DNA from: Nonlabens tegetincola
GTDB lineage: Bacteria; Bacteroidota; Bacteroidia; Flavobacteriales; Flavobacteriaceae
Direction: 5' to 3'
NCBI RefSeq assembly: GCF_002954355.1
Contig: NZ_MQVV01000016.1
Coordinates: 310,001-374,000, forward strand
Length of the DNA: 64,000 nt
The notes beneath the pieces are model-generated. The model did no database searches and was not told the DNA's origin. It saw only the letters and a program-made list of their open reading frames with translations. Within the stretch, counting starts at the first letter, position 1. Each line of letters starts with the position of its first letter. Positions 16,025 through 27,126 of this stretch are shown here, piece by piece. Made by a program: the position numbers and the translations under genes.

Positions 16025-16612
16025 TTAAAATCTATAACCTACTGAGAATCTAACTAATCTTGTGTATTCATCATTTTTGAATTCTTCATTATCAAACAGG
16101 TCTGTAACACCTTCTGCAAAATTTGCTTTAAGGAATAAACCTAATTCTGGGAAATCGTATCCTAGACCTAAAGAAACAGAAAGATTAGAATCTACAGTCA
16201 CCTCATCATCTATGTCTACTTCATTTCCACCAGCAACACTTTGAGTAGCATTAAGAAGAAATCCAACTTGTGGTCCTGCATGAACGGTAAGATTGTTCCA
16301 AACTCTATAACGTACGTGTAAAGGTATATTGATAAAATCAAGATTAATCTCTGATTCTGTATTACCTATTTCAAAAGTTTCTCCTTCTCTGCTGTAAAGT
16401 ATACTGGTTTCAGCACTCCAGCGATCATCAAAGGTGAACAATCCATTTAAACCAGCGTGAAAAGAAACCGCGTTGTCTTCCAATTCACCACCACCTACAT
16501 TGTTAATTTTTGAGATGTTAACTCCACCTAATAGACCGTAAGAAAATTCTTGGGCTGTTGCTATGATACTCACGCAGAAGAATACTGCAAAGGATACTAA
16601 AAGTTTTTTCAT
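16025..16612 (-). CDS. Outer-membrane beta-barrel (porin family) protein
   Basis: A 195-aa protein with signal peptide (cleavage after ATAQ, near residue 21), alternating amphipathic strands, and a C-terminal RFSVGYRF ending in Phe, as barrels recognised by BAM do. It matches the small PorT/OMP_b-brl_2 type. No partner gene is adjacent. Function beyond membrane location is unknown. Confidence 0.85.
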   Translation of the reverse strand: MKKLLVSFAVFFCVSIIATAQEFSYGLLGGVNISKINNVGGGELEDNAVSFHAGLNGLFTFDDRWSAETSILYSREGETFEIGNTESEINLDFINIPLHVRYRVWNNLTVHAGPQVGFLLNATQSVAGGNEVDIDDEVTVDSNLSVSLGLGYDFPELGLFLKANFAEGVTDLFDNEEFKNDEYTRLVRFSVGYRF

Positions 16613-16690
16613 TGTATAGTTTTTGGTAAGTCAAATATATAAAAAGAATGTAGACTACACCGTAAACCACAATTAAAGATTATAAACTAC

Positions 16691-17839
16691 TTATTTCATA
16701 CGCTTTTTACGATTGCGCTCATAGTCAGAAAAAATCATCTCACCTAATCCCTTTAAGCCCGTATAAAAGGCTTTACCTTTATTTGCTTCGGTAAACGCGT
16801 CTACAAACTGTTGTAAGTAGGGATCATTTGCTATCATGAACGTTGTTATAGGTATATGCAACCTTCTAGCCTGTGCCGCCATGTTGTAACACTTGTCAAC
16901 TATGTATTCATCTAGACCATTAGAATTCTTATAATACCTACCGTCACTCAATCTTAAACAACTAGGCTTACCATCGGTGATCATAAATATTTGCTTGTTT
17001 GTATTACGTTTACGTCGCAGTAAATCTAGTGCAAGCTGTAATCCAGCGACGGTATTAGTATGATAGGGTCCTACTTTTAGATAAGGTAAATCTGCAATTT
17101 TAATTGGCCACGCATCATTACCAAATACTATGATATCAAGAGTATCTTTTGGGTATCTGGTAGTTATTAATTCGGCCAGTGCCATAGCCACTTTTTTTGC
17201 AGGTGTTATTCGATCTTCTCCATAAAGAATCATGGAGTGAGAGATGTCTATCATTAATACCGTACTCATTTGAGCCTTGAACTGTGTATCCTCTACTACT
17301 AGATCTTCTTCAGTAAGGTTAAAATTTCCTATACCGTGATTAATTTGTGCGTTGCGCAAACTCTCTGTCATGGAAATAGAACCTAGGTCGTCACCAAATT
17401 TATAAGCTCTAAAATCACCGCTGTGCTCATCTCCGGTACCTAATTTTGATGTTTTGTGGTTCCCACTTGCGCCCTTACGCATATTACCAAAAATTTGCTC
17501 AAGAGCATGCTTACGTAATAATTGTTCTGTTTTTGCAGTAATAGTGAATCTTCCAGATCCATCACCGTCATCTGATCCATCTTGACCCTTTGATGGATCA
17601 ATTTCTTCTCGTATATAACCACGCTGTTTTAAATCCTCAATAAAATCGTCTATCGTATATTCTGCAGTGGTTAGGTGGTATTCCTTATCTAATTCACGCA
17701 ACCATTCAATAGCTTCATCAAAATCACCAGAGGTGTGAGTGATTAACTCCTTGAAAATATCAAAGAGTCTGTCAAAGGGATCTTTGTCTTTTGGGTTGTG
17801 AATTTCAAATCTGGTACCGTATCGTTCTTGGTAATTCAT
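16691..17839 (-). CDS. VWA domain protein
   Basis: A 382-aa cytoplasmic protein. The N-terminal 180 residues are charged and helical. The C-terminal von Willebrand A domain carries the MIDAS motif DISHS near residue 198 and a later ITDGKPS. Such proteins usually pair with a MoxR/magnesium-chelatase-like AAA ATPase. The only MoxR gene here is 34 kb away, so the partner is uncertain. Confidence 0.85.
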   Translation of the reverse strand: MNYQERYGTRFEIHNPKDKDPFDRLFDIFKELITHTSGDFDEAIEWLRELDKEYHLTTAEYTIDDFIEDLKQRGYIREEIDPSKGQDGSDDGDGSGRFTITAKTEQLLRKHALEQIFGNMRKGASGNHKTSKLGTGDEHSGDFRAYKFGDDLGSISMTESLRNAQINHGIGNFNLTEEDLVVEDTQFKAQMSTVLMIDISHSMILYGEDRITPAKKVAMALAELITTRYPKDTLDIIVFGNDAWPIKIADLPYLKVGPYHTNTVAGLQLALDLLRRKRNTNKQIFMITDGKPSCLRLSDGRYYKNSNGLDEYIVDKCYNMAAQARRLHIPITTFMIANDPYLQQFVDAFTEANKGKAFYTGLKGLGEMIFSDYERNRKKRMK

Positions 17840-17973
17840 ACAATAAAAATAGTCTGTTTTGTATAGTTGGACTTACATTGTTTGGGGTTTAACGTAGGTT
17901 TTACACCTCATAAAGGTTAAGAATGGGTTATTATAGGGTCATTATTTCATTGAATAACAATATTATATCAAGG

Positions 17974-18019
17974 TTTGTCGCGTTTACGCTTTCGCGAAAG
18001 CGAAATAACATTATTTTTG
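17974..18019 (+). promoter_or_regulatory. Putative ppa promoter with palindrome in the spacer
   Basis: TTTG at 17974-17977 and TATTTTTG at 18012-18019 resemble -33 and -7 elements but are 34 bp apart. The 16-bp palindrome sits between them; without it the spacing would be a normal 18 bp. The true -33 might lie elsewhere. Confidence 0.4.
17987..18002. repeat. 16-bp palindromic repeat, copy 5 (upstream of ppa)
   Basis: Exact CGCTTTCGCGAAAGCG, 43 bp before the ppa ATG. Confidence 0.97.
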
Positions 18020-18044
18020 CAGCCGCTTAAACAAACAAAAGATT

Positions 18045-18581
18045 ATGCAAGTACATCCTTGGCACGACGTGTCGTACGGAGAAAAAGCTCCGGAAATTGT
18101 AAATGGAATTATTGAGATACCAAAGAATACTCGCGCAAAATATGAGTTAGATAAGGAAACAGGAATGTTGATTTTAGATCGTGTGATCTACTCTTCAATG
18201 TACTACCCAACTAACTATGGTTTTATACCACAAACTTATTGTGACGATCAAGATCCGCTAGATATTCTAGTTCTTTCACAAATTGAAATCGTACCTATGT
18301 GTATGGTTGAAGCAAAGGTTATCGGTGTAATGCAAATGATGGATGGTGGTGAAATGGATGATAAAATTATAGCCGTTGCCGCAAATGACATGTCGGTTGC
18401 TCACTTTAATGATGTAAGCGAATTACCAGAATACTGGAAAAAAGAAATGCGTAATTTCTTTGAAGATTATAAAAAGTTAGAGAACAAAACTGTTGATGTA
18501 GAAGAATTCCAAGGTCGTGAAAAAGCAATGGAGATCGTACAACAAGCAATTACTGATTATAAAAACAAGTTCAATAAATAA
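18045..18581 (+). CDS. ppa: Inorganic pyrophosphatase
   Basis: A family I soluble PPase of 178 aa that hydrolyses pyrophosphate. The metal-site signature [11 protein letters not shown] is near residues 66-76, preceded by [12 protein letters not shown], with the conserved NKFNK-type end. Cytoplasmic and housekeeping. Confidence 0.97.
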   Translation: MQVHPWHDVSYGEKAPEIVNGIIEIPKNTRAKYELDKETGMLILDRVIYSSMYYPTNYGFIPQTYCDDQDPLDILVLSQIEIVPMCMVEAKVIGVMQMMDGGEMDDKIIAVAANDMSVAHFNDVSELPEYWKKEMRNFFEDYKKLENKTVDVEEFQGREKAMEIVQQAITDYKNKFNK

Positions 18582-18600
18582 TACTTTTATAGAACCTAAT

Positions 18601-18637
18601 AAAAAAACCTGTTCATATCATGAGCAGGTTTTTTTCT
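18601..18637. terminator. Bidirectional terminator between ppa and the BtuF-like gene
   Basis: AACCTGTTCAT at 18606-18616 pairs with ATGAGCAGGTT at 18620-18630 (one G-U pair), with A and T runs on the two sides. Confidence 0.9.
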
Positions 18638-18643
18638 TTGAAA

Positions 18644-19468
18644 TTAATTGTTGAGTTGATCTTGTAGTTTGCTCAAATATTCCGGTACAAGTTTTAAACG
18701 TGATCCATACCACGAGAACATCTCACCATCAACTAGTACAATTTTAGGAATAACCTTCGGTTTTAAAGCGTCGGATGCTGGTGCTAGTGTAAATGCTTCA
18801 ATAAGTTCTTGTTTATCTTCCTCTTTAAAAGGATAGGGTTCACTAGAAAGTAGGATAAATTCTGGTTGTAATTTTATTAACTCATCAAGTGAAAACTCTG
18901 GATATCGTTGTAGGTCTTTACATAAATTTTCAAATCCACCTTGTCTTAAAACATGATGAATAAATGTATCATTACCCGTTGCCATGTATGGATTCTTCCA
19001 AATTAAGTAAACTGCATTTTTTGCTGAATTCACTTTAAGCTTGTTGAATTCCATTTTAATAGTACGAACTAAGGATTTTGCCTTGAAAGAACTTCCTGTC
19101 ATGATTCCTATATCATGAATCATCTCGTAAGCGTTTTCTAATGTCAAAATATCACTCACATAAGTAGGAGCTATTTGATCACAAGCAGCTACGATATCTA
19201 GGGTGTTTTCCTCTTTATTTGCGATAATTAAATCTGGCTGTAACTCATAAATACGTTCTAGTACTATTTTTTTAGTACCACCTACGACAACTTTATCAGT
19301 GCGTAAGTTTTCTGGGTGTACGCAATACCTAGTAACGCCCACAATTCTATCTTCTAATCCTAGATCAACTAGCAATTCGGTTTGAGATGGAACCAGTGAA
19401 ACGATACGTTCAGGTAAATTTGCTATTTCAACTACTCGGTTAAGCTGGTCTATACCTTTATAAAACAT
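18644..19468 (-). CDS. Helical-backbone metal/cobalamin receptor-like protein
   Basis: A 274-aa protein of the BtuF/FepB periplasmic-binding fold: PERIVSLVPSQTELLVDLGL at the start, GVTRYCVHP, and ELQPDLIIANKEEN. It lacks a signal peptide, so it may not be a periplasmic receptor despite the fold. The ATG at 19468 overlaps the stop of the upstream 50-aa ORF as TAATG, which decides the start over a longer reading from 19495. No ABC permease or ATPase is adjacent. Ligand unknown; a corrinoid or a chelated metal are the family possibilities. Confidence 0.78.
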   Translation of the reverse strand: MFYKGIDQLNRVVEIANLPERIVSLVPSQTELLVDLGLEDRIVGVTRYCVHPENLRTDKVVVGGTKKIVLERIYELQPDLIIANKEENTLDIVAACDQIAPTYVSDILTLENAYEMIHDIGIMTGSSFKAKSLVRTIKMEFNKLKVNSAKNAVYLIWKNPYMATGNDTFIHHVLRQGGFENLCKDLQRYPEFSLDELIKLQPEFILLSSEPYPFKEEDKQELIEAFTLAPASDALKPKVIPKIVLVDGEMFSWYGSRLKLVPEYLSKLQDQLNN

Positions 19469-19620
19469 TAATCTAGTGCGTTTTTTGTTACCCATAACTT
19501 ATAACCTAAAAGCGCCATTTGCCATTTGGTTGCCTTGCTTAGATCTAATCTCTTTTTAGTAAAACTGGGTAACAGCTTTTTATTAATTGATGCAAGTGCT
19601 TTGAAAAAATATTTTTTCAT
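19468..19620 (-). CDS. Conserved-looking 50-aa basic protein
   Basis: Starts MKKYFFKALASINKKLLPSF and ends WVTKNALD, 50 residues, Lys-rich, with no membrane helix. I recall similar short flavobacterial ORFs with an ILPSxxKxxLDLxKAxKxQ pattern, sometimes labelled SsrA-binding protein; it is far too short to be SmpB. Its TAA overlaps the ATG of the receptor-like gene, indicating translational coupling. Confidence 0.65.
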   Translation of the reverse strand: MKKYFFKALASINKKLLPSFTKKRLDLSKATKWQMALLGYKLWVTKNALD

Positions 19621-19659
19621 AACTCAAATATAGGAATATGTTAACGAGTAATGCGTTAA

Positions 19660-21975
<2,316 letters not shown>

Positions 21976-21996
21976 AATAAAACCACCTAATGTTAT

Positions 21997-22031
21997 AAAG
22001 CCTGTTTGTACACTACAAACAGGCTTTTCTT
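21997..22031 (+). terminator. Terminator after icd
   Basis: AAAGCCTGTTTGTA at 21997-22010 pairs perfectly with TACAAACAGGCTTT at 22014-22027, followed by T. Confidence 0.93.
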
Positions 22032-22044
22032 TTATCTTTAGACG

Positions 22045-22596
22045 ATGAAATTACCAGCCTTCTACGACATCTTGATGTTCACACATCTAATGACAGTAGT
22101 GCCTTGTATTTTTTTAGGTGCTTATTTATTACTAAGATCTAAAGGAACTAAAATCCACCGCTTATTGGGTAAGATTTATATGAGCTTGATGGTAACTACA
22201 GCACTGATTTCTTTATTTATGCCAGCATTAGTAGGTGGTAGATTTCTTAATCATTTTGGGTGGATCCATCTTTTTAGTGCACTTACTTTATGGACGGTAC
22301 CCAGCTCTTTGTATGCTTTAAAAAAGAAAAATATACGCCGTCACAAAACAGGAATGATTCTTCTTTATGTAGGTGCTATAGTGATCGCAGGTGGCTTTAC
22401 ACTTGCTCCTGGTCGTTATTTGAATGAAGTGTTTTTCGGGCAATTACGCTTTCGCGAAAGCGTAACAACACTACCTCTTCAACGAAAAGTGGCCCGAAAG
22501 GGTTCTGCCGTCTGCTCGTTCTACAGTGAACCAATAGTCACTAGATGGCATGGGATTACCATTAAAAGTACCGTCCCAACCTACAGTTTGTGGTAA
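22045..22596 (+). CDS. DUF2306-type membrane protein with read-through C-terminus
   Basis: A small integral membrane protein with four predicted helices (residues about 8-28, 42-62, 72-90, 105-122) and the family's His residues in KIHRLLGKIYM and FGWIHLF. Relatives typically end shortly after a segment like YLNEVFFG. Here that segment is followed at once by the palindrome (LRFRES), then by about 45 residues antisense to the neighbour's C-terminus. The last 126 bp overlap the convergent T9SS gene. The tail is probably not functional sequence. Role of the family unknown. Confidence 0.75.
   Translation: MKLPAFYDILMFTHLMTVVPCIFLGAYLLLRSKGTKIHRLLGKIYMSLMVTTALISLFMPALVGGRFLNHFGWIHLFSALTLWTVPSSLYALKKKNIRRHKTGMILLYVGAIVIAGGFTLAPGRYLNEVFFGQLRFRESVTTLPLQRKVARKGSAVCSFYSEPIVTRWHGITIKSTVPTYSLW
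22447..22462. repeat. 16-bp palindromic repeat, copy 6 (between/inside convergent genes)
   Basis: Exact CGCTTTCGCGAAAGCG, extending to TTACGC...GCGTAA. It lies 8 bp beyond the stop of the 1,527-aa gene and is read as RFRES by the DUF2306 ORF. Confidence 0.97.
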
Positions 22597-25500
22597 TATT
22601 TGCTTCAACAGCTTGCCGTACCTATCAAAGATGTAGATTTTTGCACTAGGTTCTATGGAGGCGTTGTACAATTGCCAGTAGTCATTAAAGCCGTCTGAGT
22701 TAGGCGTGAAAAAGTTAGGATAAAATAGTAAAAAGACCTCTTGACTTACCTGACCACAACCGTTGCGGTCTCTTACATAAACCACATAATCATCAAAGAT
22801 TAAATTAGTAAAGCTATTGCTAGATTGAAACGTGATACCATCTATAGAATATTCATAATCACCTGTTCCAGTGACGGTGACTGTAATACTGTTATTGTCA
22901 CGACTCCAGTCTGATACTTCGATATCAGTAATGACAGGTATAGTGGACTCTATCACCTCGATTTGAATACTGTCCTCGCAAAACAAGGTGCCGTAATCAT
23001 TAGCTACCTCTAGTGTATAACTACCAGGTGTGTCTACAGTAATGGTGGACGTGGACTCATTTGTGGACCATAAATACGAATCGTATCCAGTAGGCGCTAG
23101 TATATCAACAGTACCGTTTTCACAAATTGTCCACTGAGTAGGCATGTTTAAAACAGGTTGTTCGTATACTTCAATTTCAAATTGAGTAAAATCTGCGCAA
23201 TCTGGATGGTCTACGTTTTCTATTCTTACAAATACGGTCTCTGGATTCTGAACGGTAGTATAAGCATTAGGCAAGGCGTTCAAATTATTTTCTGCATCAC
23301 TTAACGAGCTGTGGTACGTGATACGGTTCTCATTAGGTAGCTGCCCATTGAGTATAGCGGTGTTTTGATCGCCTAAGTTGAGACTCACCACACCATCATT
23401 GAGAGTATCATCACAAAACTCTATGCGTGGTGGCATAGTAGCAATAGGTTGTCTAGAGACACCTATCTCAAAGTCTGTTACGTTATAACAATTTGGATTG
23501 AGATTATTCTCTATTCTTACAAAGACAGTTTCACTAGTTACTGAACTAGTGTAACTAAATGGTAAAGCATTGTTATTAGACTGAGCATTTGACAAACTAC
23601 TGTGATAGCTAATTGAAAAGTCAGTAGGATTTTGCCCTAATAAAACCTGAGAGTTATACACAGTAAGATCAAACACCTCACTACCATCATTACTAAAATC
23701 GTCACACACTATATCATCCTGAACAGGATGTGCTACAGGTGTTTCATATACTACAAAATTTATGGTTATCTGTTCAAAACACTGTGGATTCAGTGGATTA
23801 ATTACGGTAGCCGTTACCGCTTGAGTAGCTGTGGTAAATGGATTAGGCAGTGGTGACGGTAGTGCATTACCATTTTGATCTTCATAGGTGATTTGTACGC
23901 CACTTTGATTCCCTAGTATAGTGCTTTGAATGGAGCTGGTGTCAAAATCAAAAAGACCATCAGCATCTGTATCACATACTTCTTGTGCTGGAACTGAAAA
24001 TGCGCTTACTCCTGCGTCTACTACAATGTCAATTGTAGTGAATAGCTCACAGGCTCCATCTGTATCTTGAGATGTGGTATTAAATAGTCTAACGTTAATA
24101 GTTTGTGTGCCTGTTACTAATGGGTTAGGTAGTGGATTAGGAAGTAAATTTCCAGTACTATCTCTATATTCTATACCTACTCCTGTCTGTCCTTGTAAGA
24201 GTTGGGCGGCTATATTTGAGGTGTCAATAGTTTCTACACCGTCATTGCCTTGATCACATTGAGTGATAGTAAGTACACCTGGATCTAAAGGATTATTCTC
24301 TGTATAAAGAGTAAGGTAAGGTCCTAATGCCAGGCAGTCATTATTCAGACTACTTTCCACTCTTACGTAGATGGTTTGGGGAGAAGTGGTGTTTTGATAA
24401 TTTGTGATATTCGTGATTTCATTACTCTCGGCCAGCGCATCGTTCTCTGATGGGTAGTACGTAACGTCTAATGCCTGACCTGTCGGGAACTGATTGATAA
24501 TGTCTGTAGTAACTGTACTAAAATCAAAACTTGCTACACCATCGTATAAATCAGTACCGTCATCACATTCATATATACTCCGGTTAAATCCTGCTGGTAA
24601 GGCAGTAGTAGTGACTTGTAAATTAACCTGTGCCACATCAAAACAACCGTTTGTATTACTTACTCGTGCATAAATGGTATCACTGCTTGCTGTACTGTTC
24701 TGATAATTAATCGGGTTTACAATGGCATTAGTGTTAGCAGCTGCATCTACAGCGCTGGTAAAATAAGTGATCGTATTAGTTATTAAATCTGGTGTGATAG
24801 ACGGAGCAGCTTCATTCAAATTAAATAAACTGATTCCATCTGTATCGTCATCACATTGTAAAAGACTAACTGGTGAATTTACTACTGGTAACGCAATTAT
24901 TTCAAGCTGAAAAGTTGTGCTACCATTGAAACTACTATTATTACTATCTGTAACGTGAACATAAATTGTCTCTAATGGAAGGGTATTTTGATAATTTAAT
25001 GGATCATTAATCGGAATTGTAAAATTACTATCTAAAAAATATTGAAATTGTAAATTATTTTGAGAATTATTTGTCACTATATTAGATTCATGAGATGTAA
25101 GGTCAATTATAACCAATCCATCATAATTATTACCTACGGTTATATTATCACATACTTGTAAATTGACCACGTTTTGATTAATGCTATTGTAAATTATATC
25201 TCCACAATTTTCGTTAAATTTTGTTATCGTTGCGTCTCTACTTATTAAATCTGATTGAAGAATAGTTGTTCCAAAAAATTGATAAGGGGTAGTAAAATTC
25301 CCGCCCATGTGACCAATAACTCTTGCTAGGTAATAATTATCGTCGTCGTCTTTAAAAAAACTTTTGACACTATCACCAGCCAAATAATCTTGTCTACTGT
25401 TTCCACTTTTCACCATTCTCTTAAGAACGCCTTGTTCAGTATAGGCTATCACCATTAAGTCATCATTACCTATAGTAGTATTTAAATTGTTCCCATTTGT

Positions 25501-27054
25501 GCTAGTAAAATTTAAATTTTGATGGCTTAGCCTATTGTCAGACGTCTGAGCTAAAACGAGAATTTCGTTATTATCAGAAATTAAATCATGACCATAACCA
25601 AAATAACTGTCGTCTACACCTACAATCCATTCACATATACCGCTCGAGTTAATTTTAGCTAGATAATATCCACCTACTTTTTCAGATGTTCTAGTACCGT
25701 CGGTATTTTCAAATACATGACGATGATGAGAGTAGATACATCTGTTTTGACCTGTCATATAAACATTACCACTATTATCTAGTTCTAAAGCCTTTACACG
25801 CACCGTTTCAAAATCATTGTTATCCTCGACAAAAGTGTTAACCACCCAAATAACTTGTCCATTTGAATCATATTTTAATAAAAAACTTTTCGTAAGGTTA
25901 CCAGGAAAATTTGTAACACTGGGTGAAGAACCGTTTGCCGAATAGTAAATTAAATCATTTCCAAAATACCCAGCTAAATAAATATTATTATTAGAATCAA
26001 TGATAACATCTTTTAATCGATTGCTATTAGGTCCCGTCAATTTCAAATTTGCATTCCAAATCAGGTTACCATTGGAATCAAATTTTGACAAAAAGTGATT
26101 CATATCAATTCTCCCAAAATCATCAAAGCTACTTAATGTAGTATTATTAATAAACCAGTTGTAATTATGAGGCGCATTTCCATTACTACGTAAATCGCCC
26201 ATTACCACTAGATTATTATTATTATCGATTATAACTTTTTGCGGGTAAATACTTTCTCCTCTTCTGTGCCAAATTAACTTTCCCTTTGAATCTAATTTGA
26301 TAATAAACCCACGTGTGTACGCTCTATTAACTGTCAAGTCAATAGTATTTCCATAGTTATCCTTGAAAAAACCACCTTGCGAATTTCCTGCTATGTAAAT
26401 ATCTCCGTTTAAGTCTTGTACAGTTGAAATGAAAGAACTTCTTTGAGTAGTATTATCATTTTCAAGTAATACTAACCACTTAAGCATGCCGTTTTTATCG
26501 TACTTTGTCAAATAACTACCATTCAAACCAAGAGTTTCATTATAAGTTATACCAAATCTTGAATTTATAATGTGATCATGAAAGTGTCCTGTAGTAAGAA
26601 ACCCATCATTAAGTTCTTCAATATCAGTGACTTCAAATAAAGAACTACCATTACCAAAAAAACCAGATTGTCCATTATATAAATCAGGGCCTTTTTGAAT
26701 CATTGTCCAACAATCAGAAATAGAATTGCGAACAGGCTCAACATTTGGACCGTCAATAGTAATTGTGTCACTGCAACCGCGATTTGAGGTTATTGACAAT
26801 GTAGAAGATCTCGTACCTATTTGATTGAAAGAAACTACTGGGTTTTCTAATGAGCTACTTTGAGGAGTAGATCCAGGTCCAAAAAGCCACTGAAAAGAAT
26901 CTGATTGGTGAGATGTGTTTGTAAAGTCCACCTGCTCACCAATATCGGCATTAATCAAAGATGGTTGGAAGTTTGCCTCACACTGAAAATTTTGCGAAAA
27001 AAGAGTATTTTGCAAAATAGTTAAAAAAATGATTGAAATGATGGTTGATTTCAT
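22471..27054 (-). CDS. Large T9SS type B secreted protein with PKD, propeller and repeat modules
   Basis: A 1,527-aa surface or secreted protein. Order: signal peptide (1-20, ending TLFSQ); PKD-like domain (about 25-100, with FQWLFGPGS); a long SBBP/propeller-like stretch (about 110-640) with repeated phrases such as GNLIWN and NNNIYLAGYF; seven modules of roughly 85-110 aa (about 650-1350), each opening with a C-D-rich motif such as QCDDDTDGISLFNL; then a C-terminal gliding-motility type B sorting domain (FFTPNSDGFNDYWQLYN to GHFSLKR). The T9SS exports it, probably as an adhesin-like protein. No enzyme domain was recognised. Confidence 0.9.
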   Translation of the reverse strand: MKSTIISIIFLTILQNTLFSQNFQCEANFQPSLINADIGEQVDFTNTSHQSDSFQWLFGPGSTPQSSSLENPVVSFNQIGTRSSTLSITSNRGCSDTITIDGPNVEPVRNSISDCWTMIQKGPDLYNGQSGFFGNGSSLFEVTDIEELNDGFLTTGHFHDHIINSRFGITYNETLGLNGSYLTKYDKNGMLKWLVLLENDNTTQRSSFISTVQDLNGDIYIAGNSQGGFFKDNYGNTIDLTVNRAYTRGFIIKLDSKGKLIWHRRGESIYPQKVIIDNNNNLVVMGDLRSNGNAPHNYNWFINNTTLSSFDDFGRIDMNHFLSKFDSNGNLIWNANLKLTGPNSNRLKDVIIDSNNNIYLAGYFGNDLIYYSANGSSPSVTNFPGNLTKSFLLKYDSNGQVIWVVNTFVEDNNDFETVRVKALELDNSGNVYMTGQNRCIYSHHRHVFENTDGTRTSEKVGGYYLAKINSSGICEWIVGVDDSYFGYGHDLISDNNEILVLAQTSDNRLSHQNLNFTSTNGNNLNTTIGNDDLMVIAYTEQGVLKRMVKSGNSRQDYLAGDSVKSFFKDDDDNYYLARVIGHMGGNFTTPYQFFGTTILQSDLISRDATITKFNENCGDIIYNSINQNVVNLQVCDNITVGNNYDGLVIIDLTSHESNIVTNNSQNNLQFQYFLDSNFTIPINDPLNYQNTLPLETIYVHVTDSNNSSFNGSTTFQLEIIALPVVNSPVSLLQCDDDTDGISLFNLNEAAPSITPDLITNTITYFTSAVDAAANTNAIVNPINYQNSTASSDTIYARVSNTNGCFDVAQVNLQVTTTALPAGFNRSIYECDDGTDLYDGVASFDFSTVTTDIINQFPTGQALDVTYYPSENDALAESNEITNITNYQNTTSPQTIYVRVESSLNNDCLALGPYLTLYTENNPLDPGVLTITQCDQGNDGVETIDTSNIAAQLLQGQTGVGIEYRDSTGNLLPNPLPNPLVTGTQTINVRLFNTTSQDTDGACELFTTIDIVVDAGVSAFSVPAQEVCDTDADGLFDFDTSSIQSTILGNQSGVQITYEDQNGNALPSPLPNPFTTATQAVTATVINPLNPQCFEQITINFVVYETPVAHPVQDDIVCDDFSNDGSEVFDLTVYNSQVLLGQNPTDFSISYHSSLSNAQSNNNALPFSYTSSVTSETVFVRIENNLNPNCYNVTDFEIGVSRQPIATMPPRIEFCDDTLNDGVVSLNLGDQNTAILNGQLPNENRITYHSSLSDAENNLNALPNAYTTVQNPETVFVRIENVDHPDCADFTQFEIEVYEQPVLNMPTQWTICENGTVDILAPTGYDSYLWSTNESTSTITVDTPGSYTLEVANDYGTLFCEDSIQIEVIESTIPVITDIEVSDWSRDNNSITVTVTGTGDYEYSIDGITFQSSNSFTNLIFDDYVVYVRDRNGCGQVSQEVFLLFYPNFFTPNSDGFNDYWQLYNASIEPSAKIYIFDRYGKLLKQILPQTVGWDGTFNGNPMPSSDYWFTVERADGRTLSGHFSLKR

Positions 27055-27126
27055 ATTGACCTTAATGTAAAAAATATTTAACAGTCTAAAAAGTATCCGT
27101 AGCCCAAAATAAAGTAATTTACAACA

